Of a DNA stretch of 64,000 bases, positions 43,301-56,659 are shown one piece after another. Within the stretch, counting starts at the first letter, position 1. Each line of letters starts with the position of its first letter. The DNA is from Dillenia suffruticosa (Eukaryota; Streptophyta; Magnoliopsida; Dilleniales; Dilleniaceae), in the NCBI GenBank assembly GCA_033439265.1, contig JAVTVX010000010.1, positions 23,177,056 through 23,241,055 of the forward strand, in the 5' to 3' direction. Position numbers and translations under genes: made by a program. The notes under the pieces were generated by a model, which worked only from the letters and a program-made list of their open reading frames with translations, was not told where the DNA came from and ran no database searches.

Positions 43301-44163
43301 AACCAAAAACCGGAGGGTTTGATTTTGGTGCACACCCGTTCAAAGCTCAAGTAACGCGATACATGCCCAAGCATACAACAATAATAGAATTTATCAAATC
43401 TGGGCTAGCATAGTTTCATTGGTCAAGACATTCTACAATATACCACCATATGCTTTTTAATGACCAATTACATTCAATATCTTCCACAGTTTATTTTGTA
43501 CACATCACATTATAGTTAGAGAACAGCCACCACCATGGAAACACCGAGTGCTGATATGAAAGCAACACTAATGACCATAAAAGAGAAAGAAAAGTAATCA
43601 TCATAGATTTCTGCAAGTGGGTTTCTATGCATGCTGTGTTCAATACTGGTAAGAGGTGTTGTTATCCAATATAAGTATAATTTAAAGCAACGCAATCACA
43701 TTTCAACTAAACACTTAAATCCACTTCTTGATCAACAAGGATGATTACCAGGGACATCAATGGCGGAGGCGTGATACTTGCGGAAGTCTTCTTTACCCTT
43801 GGCGGTACGATTACCGATGGTAACACCGAAATTAGAACCTCGAGGATAACCTCCGATGAATGCCTCCGGAAACACCACCAATTGCGATCCATACGACGCC
43901 GCTTCCACCAACAATCTTTCCGCCTTATCTGAAGTGACAAATTAAATTAGAAATATGTACATTTAATCCATCAAACGAAAACCCTAGAAATAGAGACACG
44001 GAGAGAGAGAGAGAGAGAGGGGACCGAGAGTGGCGGGAGTGTCGTAGAAGACGGTGGAAGCCTGAACGACGGTGGCGCGGACAGTAGGGGCGGATGAATC
44101 GGTGCCCATGTCAACTTCGGCGAACACGGGAGCGTCAGCAGCAGCTGCTGGAACAAGCGCCAT
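40375..44163 (-). CDS. NIT4: NIT4-type nitrilase (beta-cyanoalanine nitrilase/hydratase)
   Basis: NIT4 enzymes convert beta-cyanoalanine, made during cyanide detoxification, to aspartate plus ammonia and to asparagine. Five exons (44163-44025, 43928-43749, 42708-42415, 41650-41369, 40526-40375) give 348 residues; every intron is in phase 1 with GT-AG ends. The nitrilase catalytic triad is visible: Glu68 in [12 protein letters not shown], Lys155 in GKHRKMMPT and Cys189 in [10 protein letters not shown]. The segment [20 protein letters not shown] and the C-terminal [20 protein letters not shown] match NIT4 in place of the Brassicaceae NIT1-3 group. An upstream in-frame ATG at 44190 would add nine residues; 44163 (MALVP) fits the family better. 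A GA tract follows the first donor. A broken tandem copy lies upstream at 46501-48272. The gene looks intact. Confidence 0.95.
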
Positions 44164-46500
44164 AAACAAATTGAAAACCCCAAAATTCAAAATTTTCTTT
44201 TAGATTTTGATCGGTGGGAGTGGACGTGATACACCGATGAGTCCAAATCTCATAAGTTGGAAAGAGCACGACTGTTTTGTCCGGTTGACCCTTATCAAGT
44301 AGTAACGCTCTCTTACTCCCTCCCCTAGCTTTAAAGAAAACTAAAGGTTCGGACAACCATCCCACGCCGCCTTATTAGTCACTGCCGTTTCTATACGGTT
44401 CATCTCCGTACAGTTCGTTGAGTTGGGGACTGAACATCTTTTGCTTAATTCCATGAGCCTGGGACCATGTTGAGCCAAGAAGGGACAGAAAAAGAGAGCA
44501 CACCGGACCAAGACGACAAGGTTCTTTTTTTATTGCCGAGAAAAAAAAAGAATTGTGAAATTGTATTTATTATTCCATATCTTATAAAATATACATAATT
44601 TATAATATACTTTTGATATTCTCTTATTATTAAAACAATAATATTATATCAATATTATGATTATATAATTATATTAATATTTTTTTAAATTTAGATCGAT
44701 AAATAACAGATAAGATGATAAGATAATCGACTAATTTGATAGACAGTAGATAAAAAATTAGATAATCGGTTACTTGAGTAGATGGAAGATGGTACATGTG
44801 GGGATGACATTTGATTACAATTTTTTTTATGAACTTGATTTAATTACTATCACAATAAAAGGAAAACATTCACATTCTAATTGTTTGTAATTAAATTAGA
44901 CTAAAAGGACTTGAAATTGTTTTTGAGCAAGGAAAAGGGTGAGAAACTTTCAATTTTGGTCTTATAATATTGGAGGACTACTGCTTAGAAAAACTTACCA
45001 TTCCAAATATGTGAGAAGTATTAAATTATTCTTTTTTTTAAAAAAATATATATATATATACTCTATGAAAATATTTTTATATTGTAGTATAAATCTTGCT
45101 TGCAAGCATTCATGGTGGTAAAAGGATCTTGATTTATAAGATATTCATAAAAGTAAAGTATTTAATAAAATTGATATTAGATGGTAAAAAGAACTGCAGG
45201 GTATTTGAATAATGAAAATCTTCTATGCTCAAAATAAAATTATTGTGGCCAAAGGTAGCCCTTCTTTACTTGTATCCAAAAAAAAAAAGAAAAAATAATA
45301 ATTGTAGAATTTAATACTGCAAAAATGGTGAGGTTGGGACCAAGACCATAAGTATTATGAAAAGGAGACTGAATTTGAAATTTTGACCACTTTTCTTGAC
45401 TTTTCTGGGATCACCATCATGGGCGGATGCATTGAATGTAAGAAAATCATGTGATGCTTCGAAACAACATTTGCAAAAGGATATCAAGGAAGGCAGAGTT
45501 GGAATACGATTTGGCCACTGATTTTATTTTATTTTTATTTCGTTCATGGAAAATGGGGAATGGAAAAATCATACACATACTAGGTTGCTTTTGGTCACCT
45601 CCGTTCCATGCATTCTTTCCTGTACATTTTTTTTTTTAAAAAAAAACAAAAAGCTATTGTAGTGATAAATAAATTTTTTTGATATTATACCGATCGATAT
45701 CTGGAATTATATTTTGATTAATTCGATCCGAAACTTACAGTGACCCATTTAAGGGGTTACTCTCCTAACGTAATTTGTTCTATACCCAAATCATAAGTCG
45801 AATTCAGAAACTTGATTGAGAGATCTAATATTATATTCTACTGGATTAACTGACCGTTGGTGTGATAAATAAAAAATAAATATAAACTTCATGAGCGGAA
45901 TTATTCTGCAATCATGAAAATTTACGGTACGATAAATAACATTATTTATATATAAATTTCCTGCATTAGAAAATAATATTGTTTTAAAAAATTATCAATA
46001 AATCTAAATTAATGTAAAAATCATATTAAGAAAAGCAATTTACAAAAGCAAAGTCATGCCTAATTTAGTTGGTTTGATTTACTGTTAATTACATTCAAGT
46101 TGAAATTACAAAATCCATATATAACGTACAATACAGCGCGTTTGTGTTACAATAAATTTTATTTAAAAAAGGATAAATAATTTTTGAGTTATAATTTTTT
46201 TTAAAAAAATTGAAGGGTAAAAAATCTTTGACTGCCTGTTTTGACTTATCATTGTCGGATCATGGATAAGGTGCAAACATAGTCATGCTCACAAACGTTG
46301 GAACAAGTATGAGAGAGAAACAAATTAAGGTACAGAAAGCATCTTATATTAAAATCCAAGAATCTGTCTCTTTATTACAATTGCTAAAAGAGTTGACAGG
46401 CACTGATTTAACAACATGCAGTGATAAGATAAACATTATTTGAGCTCACTCGCTGATTTATTTTCATTGCAGGGTACGTTGATGAAGAGGTTTCTGCTGG
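44164..46500. other. Region between NIT4 and its broken copy
   Basis: The NIT4 promoter side (44164-44520) is GC-richer. The rest is AT-rich, with (TA)n near 45048-45061 and several poly(A/T) runs. No gene was seen. Confidence 0.45.
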
Positions 46501-48272
46501 TTAAGAGGAATCAGGCTGGGGTGCTCGGGACTGGGAGGTGTAAGTGACTGGTTTTGCCTGATGATCCTTCACGACCAGGCTCAGCACATCTGGTCTTGCA
46601 TGGTGTCCCACCACGTCGAAGTTAAGTTTTGCTCTTACAATCTCTCCCATGTCTACAAAATCTATATCCCAAATGCGCACTAAAGCAAATGAGAATCAGA
46701 ATTTGTAATCTCATCTTGCAATAACACCATAGGGAGAGGAAACTAATATACTTAAAAGCGTGGAAGCTTGGAAAAAAGTATTTAACAAATAAACAGAAGG
46801 CCCAGCCGGTTGATTCAGAGTCCAAACCAAAAATTTTATGCAACTAAATCAGCTCCCACCAAAGAATACCCAAGAATACCCAAAAACTCATCGGTTAGGT
46901 GAACGAAAAACTTAAATATAAGAGATTTAGTAAAATATAAAGTTAAATCATTAAAAATATAATTATCAATAAAGATTATTTTTGAATAAAAATCCACACA
47001 AATTAAATTAAAGGTTTAGATGAGTAGATAGTTTTAAATAAAAATGAATGATATAAGAGAATTCACACAAATTAAATCAAAATTTATTTTTATTTTTGTT
47101 TTTTATTTAATTTTTTTTATATTTGTCTCTCAAGTGATCGTATCCAATTATTGAGATTAAAAATCACGTTGTTGTTGTATCATATAGACCAAATAACTTA
47201 AAAATTCACGCAGATTAAATTAAGGTGAATATATTTTAATTAATTTGGTTCATTTTTAAAATTAGAACTTAGAATGTAAGCCCTGACCAGCCAAGACTTC
47301 CAACCTGACACATTTGGAGGTGTGGAAACTAGAAGCGATGATGAAGTACCTAGATCTGCGGCGAGGAGTCCCTTTCCTTCAAAATTAGGTTGTGCAAGAG
47401 CTTTGCCAATTGGGGAGACAATGACACTCACACCACAACACACCACAGACTCTGGCGTGAGATCTTGTTCATCCGTATTGCTGAAACATACTCTGGCGGA
47501 GGCGGAGAATCTTTCCTTCGACAGAACTGATTGGGTGATAAAACCAAGCACCCGCCCTCAGTCGCAACATGACTCATTGTTGCCTGTAATGTCTCTCCAG
47601 AAAAAGCTGTAGGCGCACAATAAATCTCAGTTCCTGCAAGCCAAAAACAATATGAGAGAAATCTATTTACCGACCTTATGCTCACCGAAAAACAAAACAA
47701 AAAACAAAAGGGTGTTTTCAGAAATAACCTTCGCCATACAGGGCAGCACGTAAAAGAGGCATCTTATTTTCCCAGCAAATGGTGGAACCAATTTTTGCCA
47801 ACCGGGGTGTCAAAAACGGGAAGAGTAGACCTATCACCAAAACCCCAAACTACGCGTTCCAGAGCTGTTGGCATTATCTTCCTATGTTGCCCAAGCTAAT
47901 TTCCTTGAGGATCTAAGAAGAGAACGGTAAAGTGTGTCCATTTCTCTCTATTGCACCCATTACTAGATACAACTTATGTGTCCCCGCTAGTGCTGCTAGT
48001 CGATCAACTTCAGGTCCTGCACTAACACAGACATTTCCAGCAAAAATTAATTAATTCCCACTTAGGCTTTTTTTTAATAAACTTAATTCGTGAAGAAACA
48101 GTACCAGGGGCAGTAATTGCAGAGGAGTACTATTTGCTAAATTTGAGTTGGCCAAGTGGGGTACGAACGGCATAGTTTGTTCCACGAGGGTGCCCTCAAA
48201 TGATTGCTTCGGGGAACACTATTAGTTGTGATCCTAATTCCACTGCCTCAGCTAAGAATCTCCCTGCCTTAT
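46501..48272 (-). pseudogene. Broken tandem copy of NIT4
   Basis: Four of the five NIT4 exons are recognisable in the same order, orientation and phase: exon 2 at 48272-48105, exon 3 at 48016-47730, exon 4 at 47633-47350 and exon 5 at 46652-46501, with splice sites still present. Exon 1 is not found. Lesions: exon 2 has TGA at 48198-48196 in the IGGYPRG region and a further stop near its 3' end. Exon 3 has TAG at 47898-47896 before the catalytic-lysine segment and an extra base just before the catalytic-cysteine segment. Exon 4 lacks one base near 47480. Exon 5 is clean and ends at TAA 46503-46501. Retained introns and proximity (2.3 kb from NIT4) indicate tandem duplication and loss, not retrocopying. 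No active nitrilase can be made from it. Confidence 0.92.
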
Positions 48273-48342
48273 CTGTTTCATCAGCAATTACCCATCAAAA
48301 TCAGCACGTACAGGCCCCACCGCCCCCGGGGGGGGGGGGGGG

Positions 48343-48383
<41 letters not shown>

Positions 48384-50967
48384 GGAGGGATTTCTCACTC
48401 TCCTAATCTGTGTGCATAAAGACAATTTCTTTCTCACCCTGATGGGTGTACCTTTTCTCTTCCTTTTCTATATGCACGCCACTGCCTTATCTTCATTTTC
48501 CACATCTTTGATTTGTCTTTGGCATTGCCAATTTAATTTGCTTTTAATTGCGAAGCTTCCCAACTGACTCATCTTGGTCACTTGTAAAATACCTTTTTTT
48601 TTTTTGGTGATTAAAAGATGATCTTTAGTTATTTAGGACTGATATGTTTACTATATGTATTTTTATGAAATAATTTAATTTTTTGTACGTACAAGAATTA
48701 ATTTCTGAAAAATAAACCCAAGCAGAAAAAAATAATGAAAAATCAAAATCACTGCAGTGATAATAAATAAATCTCACTTTCCGCTTTGATTTTTCATTGC
48801 CTGTTATCTTTGTTTTTCACTTTAATTAATCGTTAGTGATTAATCACTTTAATTGGGCTAAGATCAAATCCAATGGAAATGCAAGACGGTGCATTTGAAT
48901 ATTTGTGTGTGAATGGAAAATCCATTGGAGGTGAAGATGAACATGGTATATAATCACTTTTTTTTTTTTCACGAACGATATTCAGATTTTATTCGATTAA
49001 TCTGATTCAAATATTATGAAATTCATTTTAAGAGTTAACTCTTCCAAATTCTTATTCATCATTCTCAAAACTCGAATTCAAAATCTCTGATTAAGATAAT
49101 AGAGTGATTGATCAATCAATCCAAAAAAATTTGATAGATAGTATATAATCACTTGAATGGTGCAGCAGTGAATATCGATAGAAAGAACGTTGTTCTAACA
49201 TTCTTCTATGAAATATTATATAGATAATTCAAAAAATTAAAATTTGGTTTAAAAATTTATAATTTTTTATTTAAATTATATCTCAAATACATATAGGATT
49301 TTATCCGTCCTATACCGGTGCAAATGATTAGGTTTTTTTTTTTTTTTTTTTTTGCAAAGAATGTAATTCTAATTATTATTTCCATAACATTTATAAATAT
49401 AATTTACAAATTACAAGTTTATGATAAATATATTATGCAAGTTTGGTATATGGAACTAAAATTTATTAACATATTAAACTTGAAACGTTTTTTTTTTACC
49501 AAAAAAATGTATTTGTTATTAGTTGAACGGAGATTTAATACTTTTGATGAATTTGTGATACTATTTAAATAACTTAAAAAAAAAGAATTTTACCACGAAC
49601 GATTTTATTAAATTCAAAATATTGATGTTTCTTCCTTTTAAACATTTGTGGGTAGTCTTAATTTTCGAAGGTTAAGATTTAGCATTATCTTGGAAAAAAG
49701 AAAAAAAAAACAATTTGTGGTATGGATTTGCATGCTACAAATTATTGAACTATATATATTTATAATTATTCACAAAATTAATTCTGCAAATCATAAAATG
49801 GGATATTATACACATGAAGTTATAGAAGTTTAAACTATAATTTTTTATAATTATTTAGAAGAAATTTTGAACCCTATTTGTTTAATAAAAATCTTTACCT
49901 CTATTGTTCAAACAATTAATAAATTTTTAAATATATACAAAAACCCACCAATTATAAAAAAGAAAAAAAAAATCTACACTTTGCTTGTCTCTAAAATTCT
50001 ATGAATTTTGTAGAATTTATAAAGTTTAATTCTAATTTTAATTTTTGTTGCTCGAATACAGTACAGTTTATTTTTTTTTTTTAATTTTCATGAAAAGTGG
50101 AAATCCCTGATCAATAAAAATTGAAATTATCTGTACAAGAATTTGTTGGTTTTAAATAATTTTTTTATATATATATTATGAGAAAACAATCTTAGAATTA
50201 AACTTCTCTAACTCAAAGGATGAAACTTAATTTTCAATATTATGCATTTGGATTCAAAAGTAAAATTTCACTCTAAAATAAAGTGAATTAAAATATTAAT
50301 ATAAAAAAATTAATTTTTAAATTTTATTTCTAAGCATAATCTTAATCTTTTTCCTGCATAAACATTGTTTTGAACTACTATATATTCAAAAAGAAAAAAA
50401 AAAAAAAAGGAAAAAAAGGTGATCTTTAAAATGGAAAATCACTCAATTAAGCCAAAAGAAAAAGAGCGGCAATAATGGTTAACAGCTCACAAGGGTAGTG
50501 GGAAGTCTTATCCCATTTTTCCTTTTGCAGGGCGTTGACAAGAAGTCCACGTGACCGAGCAGTGTCCGTACTAACGGTACAAACGAGACGATGAAGATCA
50601 CTCTTGCCAACTTCTTGCTCTCAGATCAAACGTCTCTCCCCACAAACTTTGCGAAATTAATATTTTCCATTTTAAAATATTTTTATTTTCAAAGTAGTTT
50701 AATATATTAAATTAATTAATTTTTATATAAAAATTGTTCTTTCTACTTCGTTGCAACCAGAAGACCCTTCCTTCCCTGACAAACCATTTTTCCAAAAATG
50801 TCCCTGTCCACCTCAGAAGAGTAAAGCGCACAACACAAAGATCCCAAATCAGAAAACGTCTAAGCCCAGTCAAACCCAAATCAACCGAGCCAAGTTTCTG
50901 CTTGATTCTTTGTCTTCCTGAATCTTTCTTGGGGGGGAGAGAGAGGGTTTTTGCTGTTGGTTGAAAG
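48273..50967. other. AT-rich region between NIT4 relic and NAC gene
   Basis: Very AT-rich DNA with long poly(T) (about 49333-49353) and poly(A) runs; short ORFs here are AT-rich chance frames. The last 400 bases (50520-50967) are less AT-rich and form the likely NAC promoter and leader. Confidence 0.5.
48328..48376. repeat. (G)17 followed by (GA)n
   Basis: A run of 17 G leads straight into a GA tract. It lies about 55-105 bases upstream of pseudo-exon 2, the place where the intact NIT4 intron 1 also carries a GA tract (about 44001-44020), so it is probably a relic of the same intron. Confidence 0.9.
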
Positions 50968-53900
50968 ATGTCGGAGGAGCCTAGAGAAACGCCAATAACT
51001 GTAGCGGAAGCGGCTACGATGTTTCCCGGGTTTAGGTTTTCGCCGACCGACGATGAATTGATTTCCTTTTACCTTAAAAAGAAATTCGAGGGCCCCGAGC
51101 AGAGCGTCCAAGTTATTCCTGAGATCGAAATTTGGAAGCATGAACCTTGGGACTTACCAGGTATGGTCATTTTTGAGTCTCAGTTAGCTATATTCAATTT
51201 TGAATTTCCGATCAACAGATTCTTACCTTGTAAATACATACTTGCTATATAGATGCATTTTTTTTTTCTAGAATACTTTCTCCTGCCGTGTTTTGGCTTT
51301 CCTGAGGATGCGTTCAAATCTAATTTATGAGCTTCACATTGTTTAAGAATGATGATGGTGACTATGATTGAATTCAAGACAGCAGTCTGTTTACCCCTTA
51401 TGTAGACACATTACTATGTCCAACTTATTTGGACTAACGTTGTGAATCGCAATTATGAAGAAGAAGAAGAAGAAGCAAGGATCTTCCAGGAGTGTGTGTG
51501 GGTTTTTCATTTTTTATTATTAATAATTTTAATCAGATGGGGTTCCTTGGTAGTAGACTCAGGTTGTTGTCGTTGTTGTTGTTGGGGTTCCTTGGTAGCG
51601 CCTTAAACTGGCCTAATCTCGGTGATTCAATTGCCGATTTCCATTTGGTTTGCATTTCTCTGGTAAGCATTTGTTGGATGCTATTGTATAATGTTGAAAA
51701 GATGCATAGAATGCCACCCAATCATTTCTTGCCACATAGACTCTAAAATGAAAAATTGCTATGTGGCCATTTGAATCTCCTAGGGTTGTTTTGCCTGATC
51801 ATTGAAATGGGAAGGCAATACAGAAATTAATTGCCTTTTTTTTTTTTTAGCGAAATGGCTGTTTGTCTTGTATTGGTTTTATCATACTCAAAAACTATGG
51901 ATTTTTGTTGTGTTTGGAAACTAATCATTGATGATATGTTTACTACCAGCCAAGTCCATCATCCAATCTGATCACGAGTGGTTCTTCTTTTCCCCTCGTG
52001 GAAGGAAGTACCCAAATGGGTCACAGAGTAAGAGAGCAACCGCTTCTGGGTATTGGAAGGCGACCGGCAAAGAAAGAAATGTCAAATCAAATTCCAACTT
52101 GATTGGTACAAAGAGGACTCTGGTTTTCCACATAGGCCGTGCTCCGAAAGGGGAAAGAACTGAGTGGATAATGCATGAGTATTGTTCAAGTGAAAAATCT
52201 CGGGTAGATTATTTTATCATTAATTATAATTGATCATAATTTTTTTTTCTGAGATTATATCAACTTATACTATTTTGCTGTTTGTGCAACTTGTGCGAAT
52301 GATAACTATGAGGCCTTTAAAATCCTCACTCTATTGATAGTTTCAAGGTCTCTCTGTCTCTGTCTCTGTCTCTCTCTTTTGTTTTTGTAAAGGTTGGCAT
52401 TTAAAGGAGAAATACTTTGGTTGTGAAGTTTTTACAGATGTATGAGGTGCCTTAAATTTAGCTTTGCTTCTTAATGGCTGCATGTGACTGGATTGTTTGA
52501 TCTCCATAGTCCTATTCTTGAACAATATCAAATAATATAACTTGTGTTTCTTCACGCTAGGATTACTACCTTGCTTTCTGTAAAATAAGCTAGGATGTAT
52601 AGTTCCCCTGCTTATATCTTCTATGGACCGACAGGCTGTCGGTATGAAATTCTAATTATAATTATTATTTTTACTGAAATTTATGATAAAAAAGCCCCCT
52701 CCACCTTTTAATATGTTGATTCCAAACCTGGGAATCCAGTCTTCAAGACTTTGAATGGGAAGATGTTATTAAACGGTTTATTTTGGTTTCAAGGTTCCTT
52801 GTATGCTTGGAAAGTAGGCTAACATCCGAATAAAATGTAGGCTATATAGAGTTCTGCTCTCATGAGTTGTGTAACAATCGAGCTGAACTTTCTATTAAAA
52901 ATTTAAGGATTCCTCTTTTGGTTTTCTGCTGTTAAATCTCTTTCCTAATTCCTTACCTGTTTCCAATATAAAGCTGTTTAGTTGATACTGGCACCAGTGA
53001 TGACAAAGTATCTTTGGGAATTGGAGATAATCATGATAGGATAAGAATGACACTGAAATGTAGCATTCTATGAGGGAGAAGATAAGTTGAAGATCAATCT
53101 CCAACATGATGCTTTTCTTTGAGGTTGTTCTTTTCATTTTCTACATCGTACTTTTAAGCTTGTTTCTCAAGAAAACAGAAGTGAGGAAAGTGCAGGTTGG
53201 GCTCATGTAAAATAGATGTGGAGAGAAGTTTTCCCCTTACTGTCCAGTTTGAACACTGGCACGTGAAATGTCTATCAGATTGGTGATATGAAAATAAAAG
53301 AGAGACTTTTGCATGAGGTCATTTTGAGTAGATTGGACCATCTGATCCTGGATGATTTTCAGTGATTTGCAGTATGCTTTGGACAGAGCAATTGTGGAGG
53401 AAAACGAAGTATCAAAATTACGGACTCATGTTATCATGGCAACATATATGTTGGCAGGTCTATGATGGCCCTCATTGAGCTCAAGATCCCTATTCATGTA
53501 TTACCATTTTTTTGGAGACATGCTTCAGAGAATAGTCAAACTAGAGGTGAACCATGTTTTGGATTGAGGTGAGATCTTATGTATTAGCTGAGATTGCAAG
53601 TGTTTATAATTGGTGTTTGATTTGGTGATTGAATTGCTGTAAGGCACTTTGATTTACTATAAAATAGTACTTCTAGCATAACAACATTCATAGCTTGGTA
53701 TTGGACTCTTTGCTTTTTCTTGCCTTTGCCTACTGCTGTTGGGCATTTCCTTGTGTGTGTATCTCAGAACTGGGCAACTATCTACTCACACATCCCTAAA
53801 ATGATATTTGCTTTCTTGTTAAAAAGTTGGTGAGGTATTTGATATATTGTGCTTTTCTTTTTCTTCAGGATTCTTGGGTGATTTGCCGCCTTCGTAAAAA

Positions 53901-54783
53901 GAGTGATTTTCGAGTTAATGAAATTTCAAACCAAGAAACCAGTCAAAGATGTTTGCTGCCTCCAATAGATAGTAATTCTGCTGTCTCTGGAGTTGGTATC
54001 GACCAGACAGCTCCTTCTGAAGGAAACAGAATTGTGGATTGGGGCTCAAAAAAGTGTAGCAGCAGTTATGACTCTCATTCTCTTGAACAGATTGGTTCTG
54101 CATCGGAATCTGATCACTTACTAGCTAATGAGATTTCTCAACCCTGCTCGTCTGGCTACCACAAGGTTGTATTCTTTTCTCATCCTGTCTTCCTTGTTAT
54201 AATTGTGCATGCAATGGAAACCAATGAATGTTAGACTAGTGAACTTTATTCACTTATTGTCTATGGATGTGTATCTAGACTTGGATTGGTTAAGGAGATT
54301 TGTCTTTTAGTTTTGGTAGGATTGTGCACATTATTCCTAAATATTTCTCTTTATATGTAGCAGTGAGTTTTGTTTTGAGTCTAATTCCTTTCCCCTTCTA
54401 AATCACAGGACGCAGAACAGGAAGACTGTTTTGCTGATATATTGAAAGATGATATCATAAAGCTTGATGAAACTCCACCAGCAGTTCCTGATCTAATGCC
54501 AGAGGCTGATAGAAAAAGTAAACAGCCCTTACATGTGGTTCCTCTTCAAGGCACAGCAAATCGTAGAATCGGACTTGGGATGCTGAAACAACGCAGCTCC
54601 CGCAGGGAGCCCTCTGCCATCAGTGCGGAGGAGTGCCATGTCATAGAAGCTAGTCATCCAAACATAGAGGACACACCCAAAAGTTTGATGAGGTTATTCT
54701 CATTAAAAACCGTAAGTTGTAGGGTCATGTTTGTGCTTGTTATTGTGACAATCTTGATTTTGTTTGTGTTGTTTCGAGACTAA
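50968..54783 (+). CDS. Membrane-tethered NAC transcription factor (ANAC040/060/089 type)
   Basis: Four exons (50968-51160, 51950-52203, 53869-54165, 54409-54783) give 372 residues, all in frame with GT-AG sites. The NAC DNA-binding and dimerisation domain covers about residues 15-160: [20 protein letters not shown] (subdomain A), [11 protein letters not shown] (B), [15 protein letters not shown] (C), then [20 protein letters not shown] and WIMHEYC (D), and [11 protein letters not shown] opening exon 3. The middle is acidic and Ser-rich with [16 protein letters not shown], shared as I recall with Arabidopsis ANAC089. The C-terminus carries one hydrophobic helix, about residues 350-369, followed by only a few residues, so the protein is tail-anchored. 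In this family the anchored form is inactive until proteolysis or alternative splicing releases a nuclear form; for this gene that is inference. Intron 2 (1.7 kb) holds nothing recognisable. Confidence 0.94.
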
Positions 54784-56659
54784 GGAGGCTAAAGTAGTGA
54801 TAATAAATTCTGCCTTATTATCGGCATCAGCGCTATAAGTTAATCATATCAAAGTTAAAGTAATAGATTCACTCCACCCTCCTTTCAAGAGTGTGGGTAG
54901 TGTGTAGTTTCAAGATAATGGGAGATCTAAGTTTGGTCATCCTTTTATAGGTCATTTATGCGGAGTTAGTGACCCATAAGCTTTATGATGAAACCAATGT
55001 GCAGTGGACGTACTGGTCCTTCTAGTTCGCATGCTTGAATCGTTCATGAGCTTCAATCGTTTATCACATTTCTTGTCTCCCCCCTTTTGGATGTCGCTTG
55101 TGAAACGAGTTTTCTGAGGTTGTCTGGTGCGTGCGTGGCAACATTTAGTCAAAGATGAAAACTTGTGCCATTTGTATTGTTGTTCCGACTTAAATGATTA
55201 AGATGATATACAAGGAAGTGCTGAAAAATGATAAATTTAAGAGAAAAACATGTGCACGGCTTTTATACATTGGTTTTAAGAAATAATCTGCAAGAACTAT
55301 TGAGATGATATTAAGAGATTTTATATTCAAATTTTGTTAGTACGAAGATTAAAAATTTATAGGGAGGACAAGAGCCAGTTTCCATTTTGTGTGTTTAATC
55401 ACTTTTGGACATTAAAAAAAAAAAAAAAATTCTTATGCTGCATGTATTCGTGGAAGAAAACCTGTGAAGAGTTTGATCATTCAAAAAATAAAACCCTATT
55501 GTAAGATAAATCACTCGACAAACAAAATAAGGCCGAAGTTATAGCTTACTCCCTGAGGCCCATAAATTTTATTTATTATAATTTAATTACTACGTTCTCA
55601 AAGTTTAGATTTTCCTTTTAAGGAATTTAGCTTTAGCTTCTAGTCGGATCGGATCCATACTTTTCAACTTTTTGTTTCTAATCATTGATAATCTTCAGAA
55701 AGGGGTAATGAAATTGGACTCGGAGTAATCGAAATTGGACTCGGAATAAAAAACGTGGATATGGATTTCAGAAAATTCACGCTGTTATTTGAATTTTATG
55801 AATCCCTTATTTTAAGGGGTTTCATTTTCCAAGACTTCCCTTCCATTTTCCATTCCCATTCCCTGGAAAGTCTGAAAAACTCATCGGTCATTGAAACAAA
55901 GTGCAGAAAGGGGGCCACCCATTCTTTCTTCTTATATAAAATCTAGATAATCTATATCACAACGGGGTAGAAAATCAAATTTATACAACCTAATTGGTTC
56001 GATGATCTATTATGGCTAAGTCTTCTACAAATCCATGATTTATAATAACGATTCGCTTTGTGTGGATGGAAGGAAAAGATTGACTAGAAAAGGGCCAAAC
56101 CTTAGGCCTTAACGTGTTTGGTCTTCCAATCCCCCGAATTATTTTAAGCATTCTCAGAAAAGTATTTTTACAATTTTTCGTGACTCCCATGTACTAAAAA
56201 AAAAGCATAAATTTTTTTAACATGAAATGTGTGTTTTTGTAATAATTAGAATCACCAGTTGTCAGGTATACGGTGCAAAGGGAGAGAAGAGGAATAACAA
56301 ATCCCGAAATTTGAACTTGTCAGGTATTGATTGACATTTGATAAGACAATTCATATTGACACTTGAAATTGTCAGGCATATACCTAAATGGGTCCTACAG
56401 ATAATCTAAATACCAATTAATTAATAAAAAAAAAATCATTATGACATTTGAAACCTTCTTTCACATTTGAATTTGATACAAGCAATGTTCCATTCGGAAA
56501 TGCATACTAGGTTTAGGCTTCTATAAAAAGGGGTGGCCTCTGGCGTCAAGGCCATTCGGAAAGCTCTTTAGGCCACATATATCCCAAACAAATTTCACCC
56601 AATTCGCACTTTCTTTTTCTTTCTTTTAAGGTTTTCAGAGCTCCACAAATTAAACAACA
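54784..56659. other. Region between NAC gene and SDR 1
   Basis: NAC 3' untranslated region, then AT-rich DNA with a poly(A) run at about 55413-55428. No gene was seen. The last 150 bases carry the TATA box and leader of the first SDR gene. Confidence 0.5.
56522..56529 (+). promoter_or_regulatory. TATA box of SDR 1
   Basis: TATAAAAA lies 131 bases before the ATG at 56660, with a pyrimidine-rich leader between. Position and sequence fit a plant core promoter. Confidence 0.65.
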
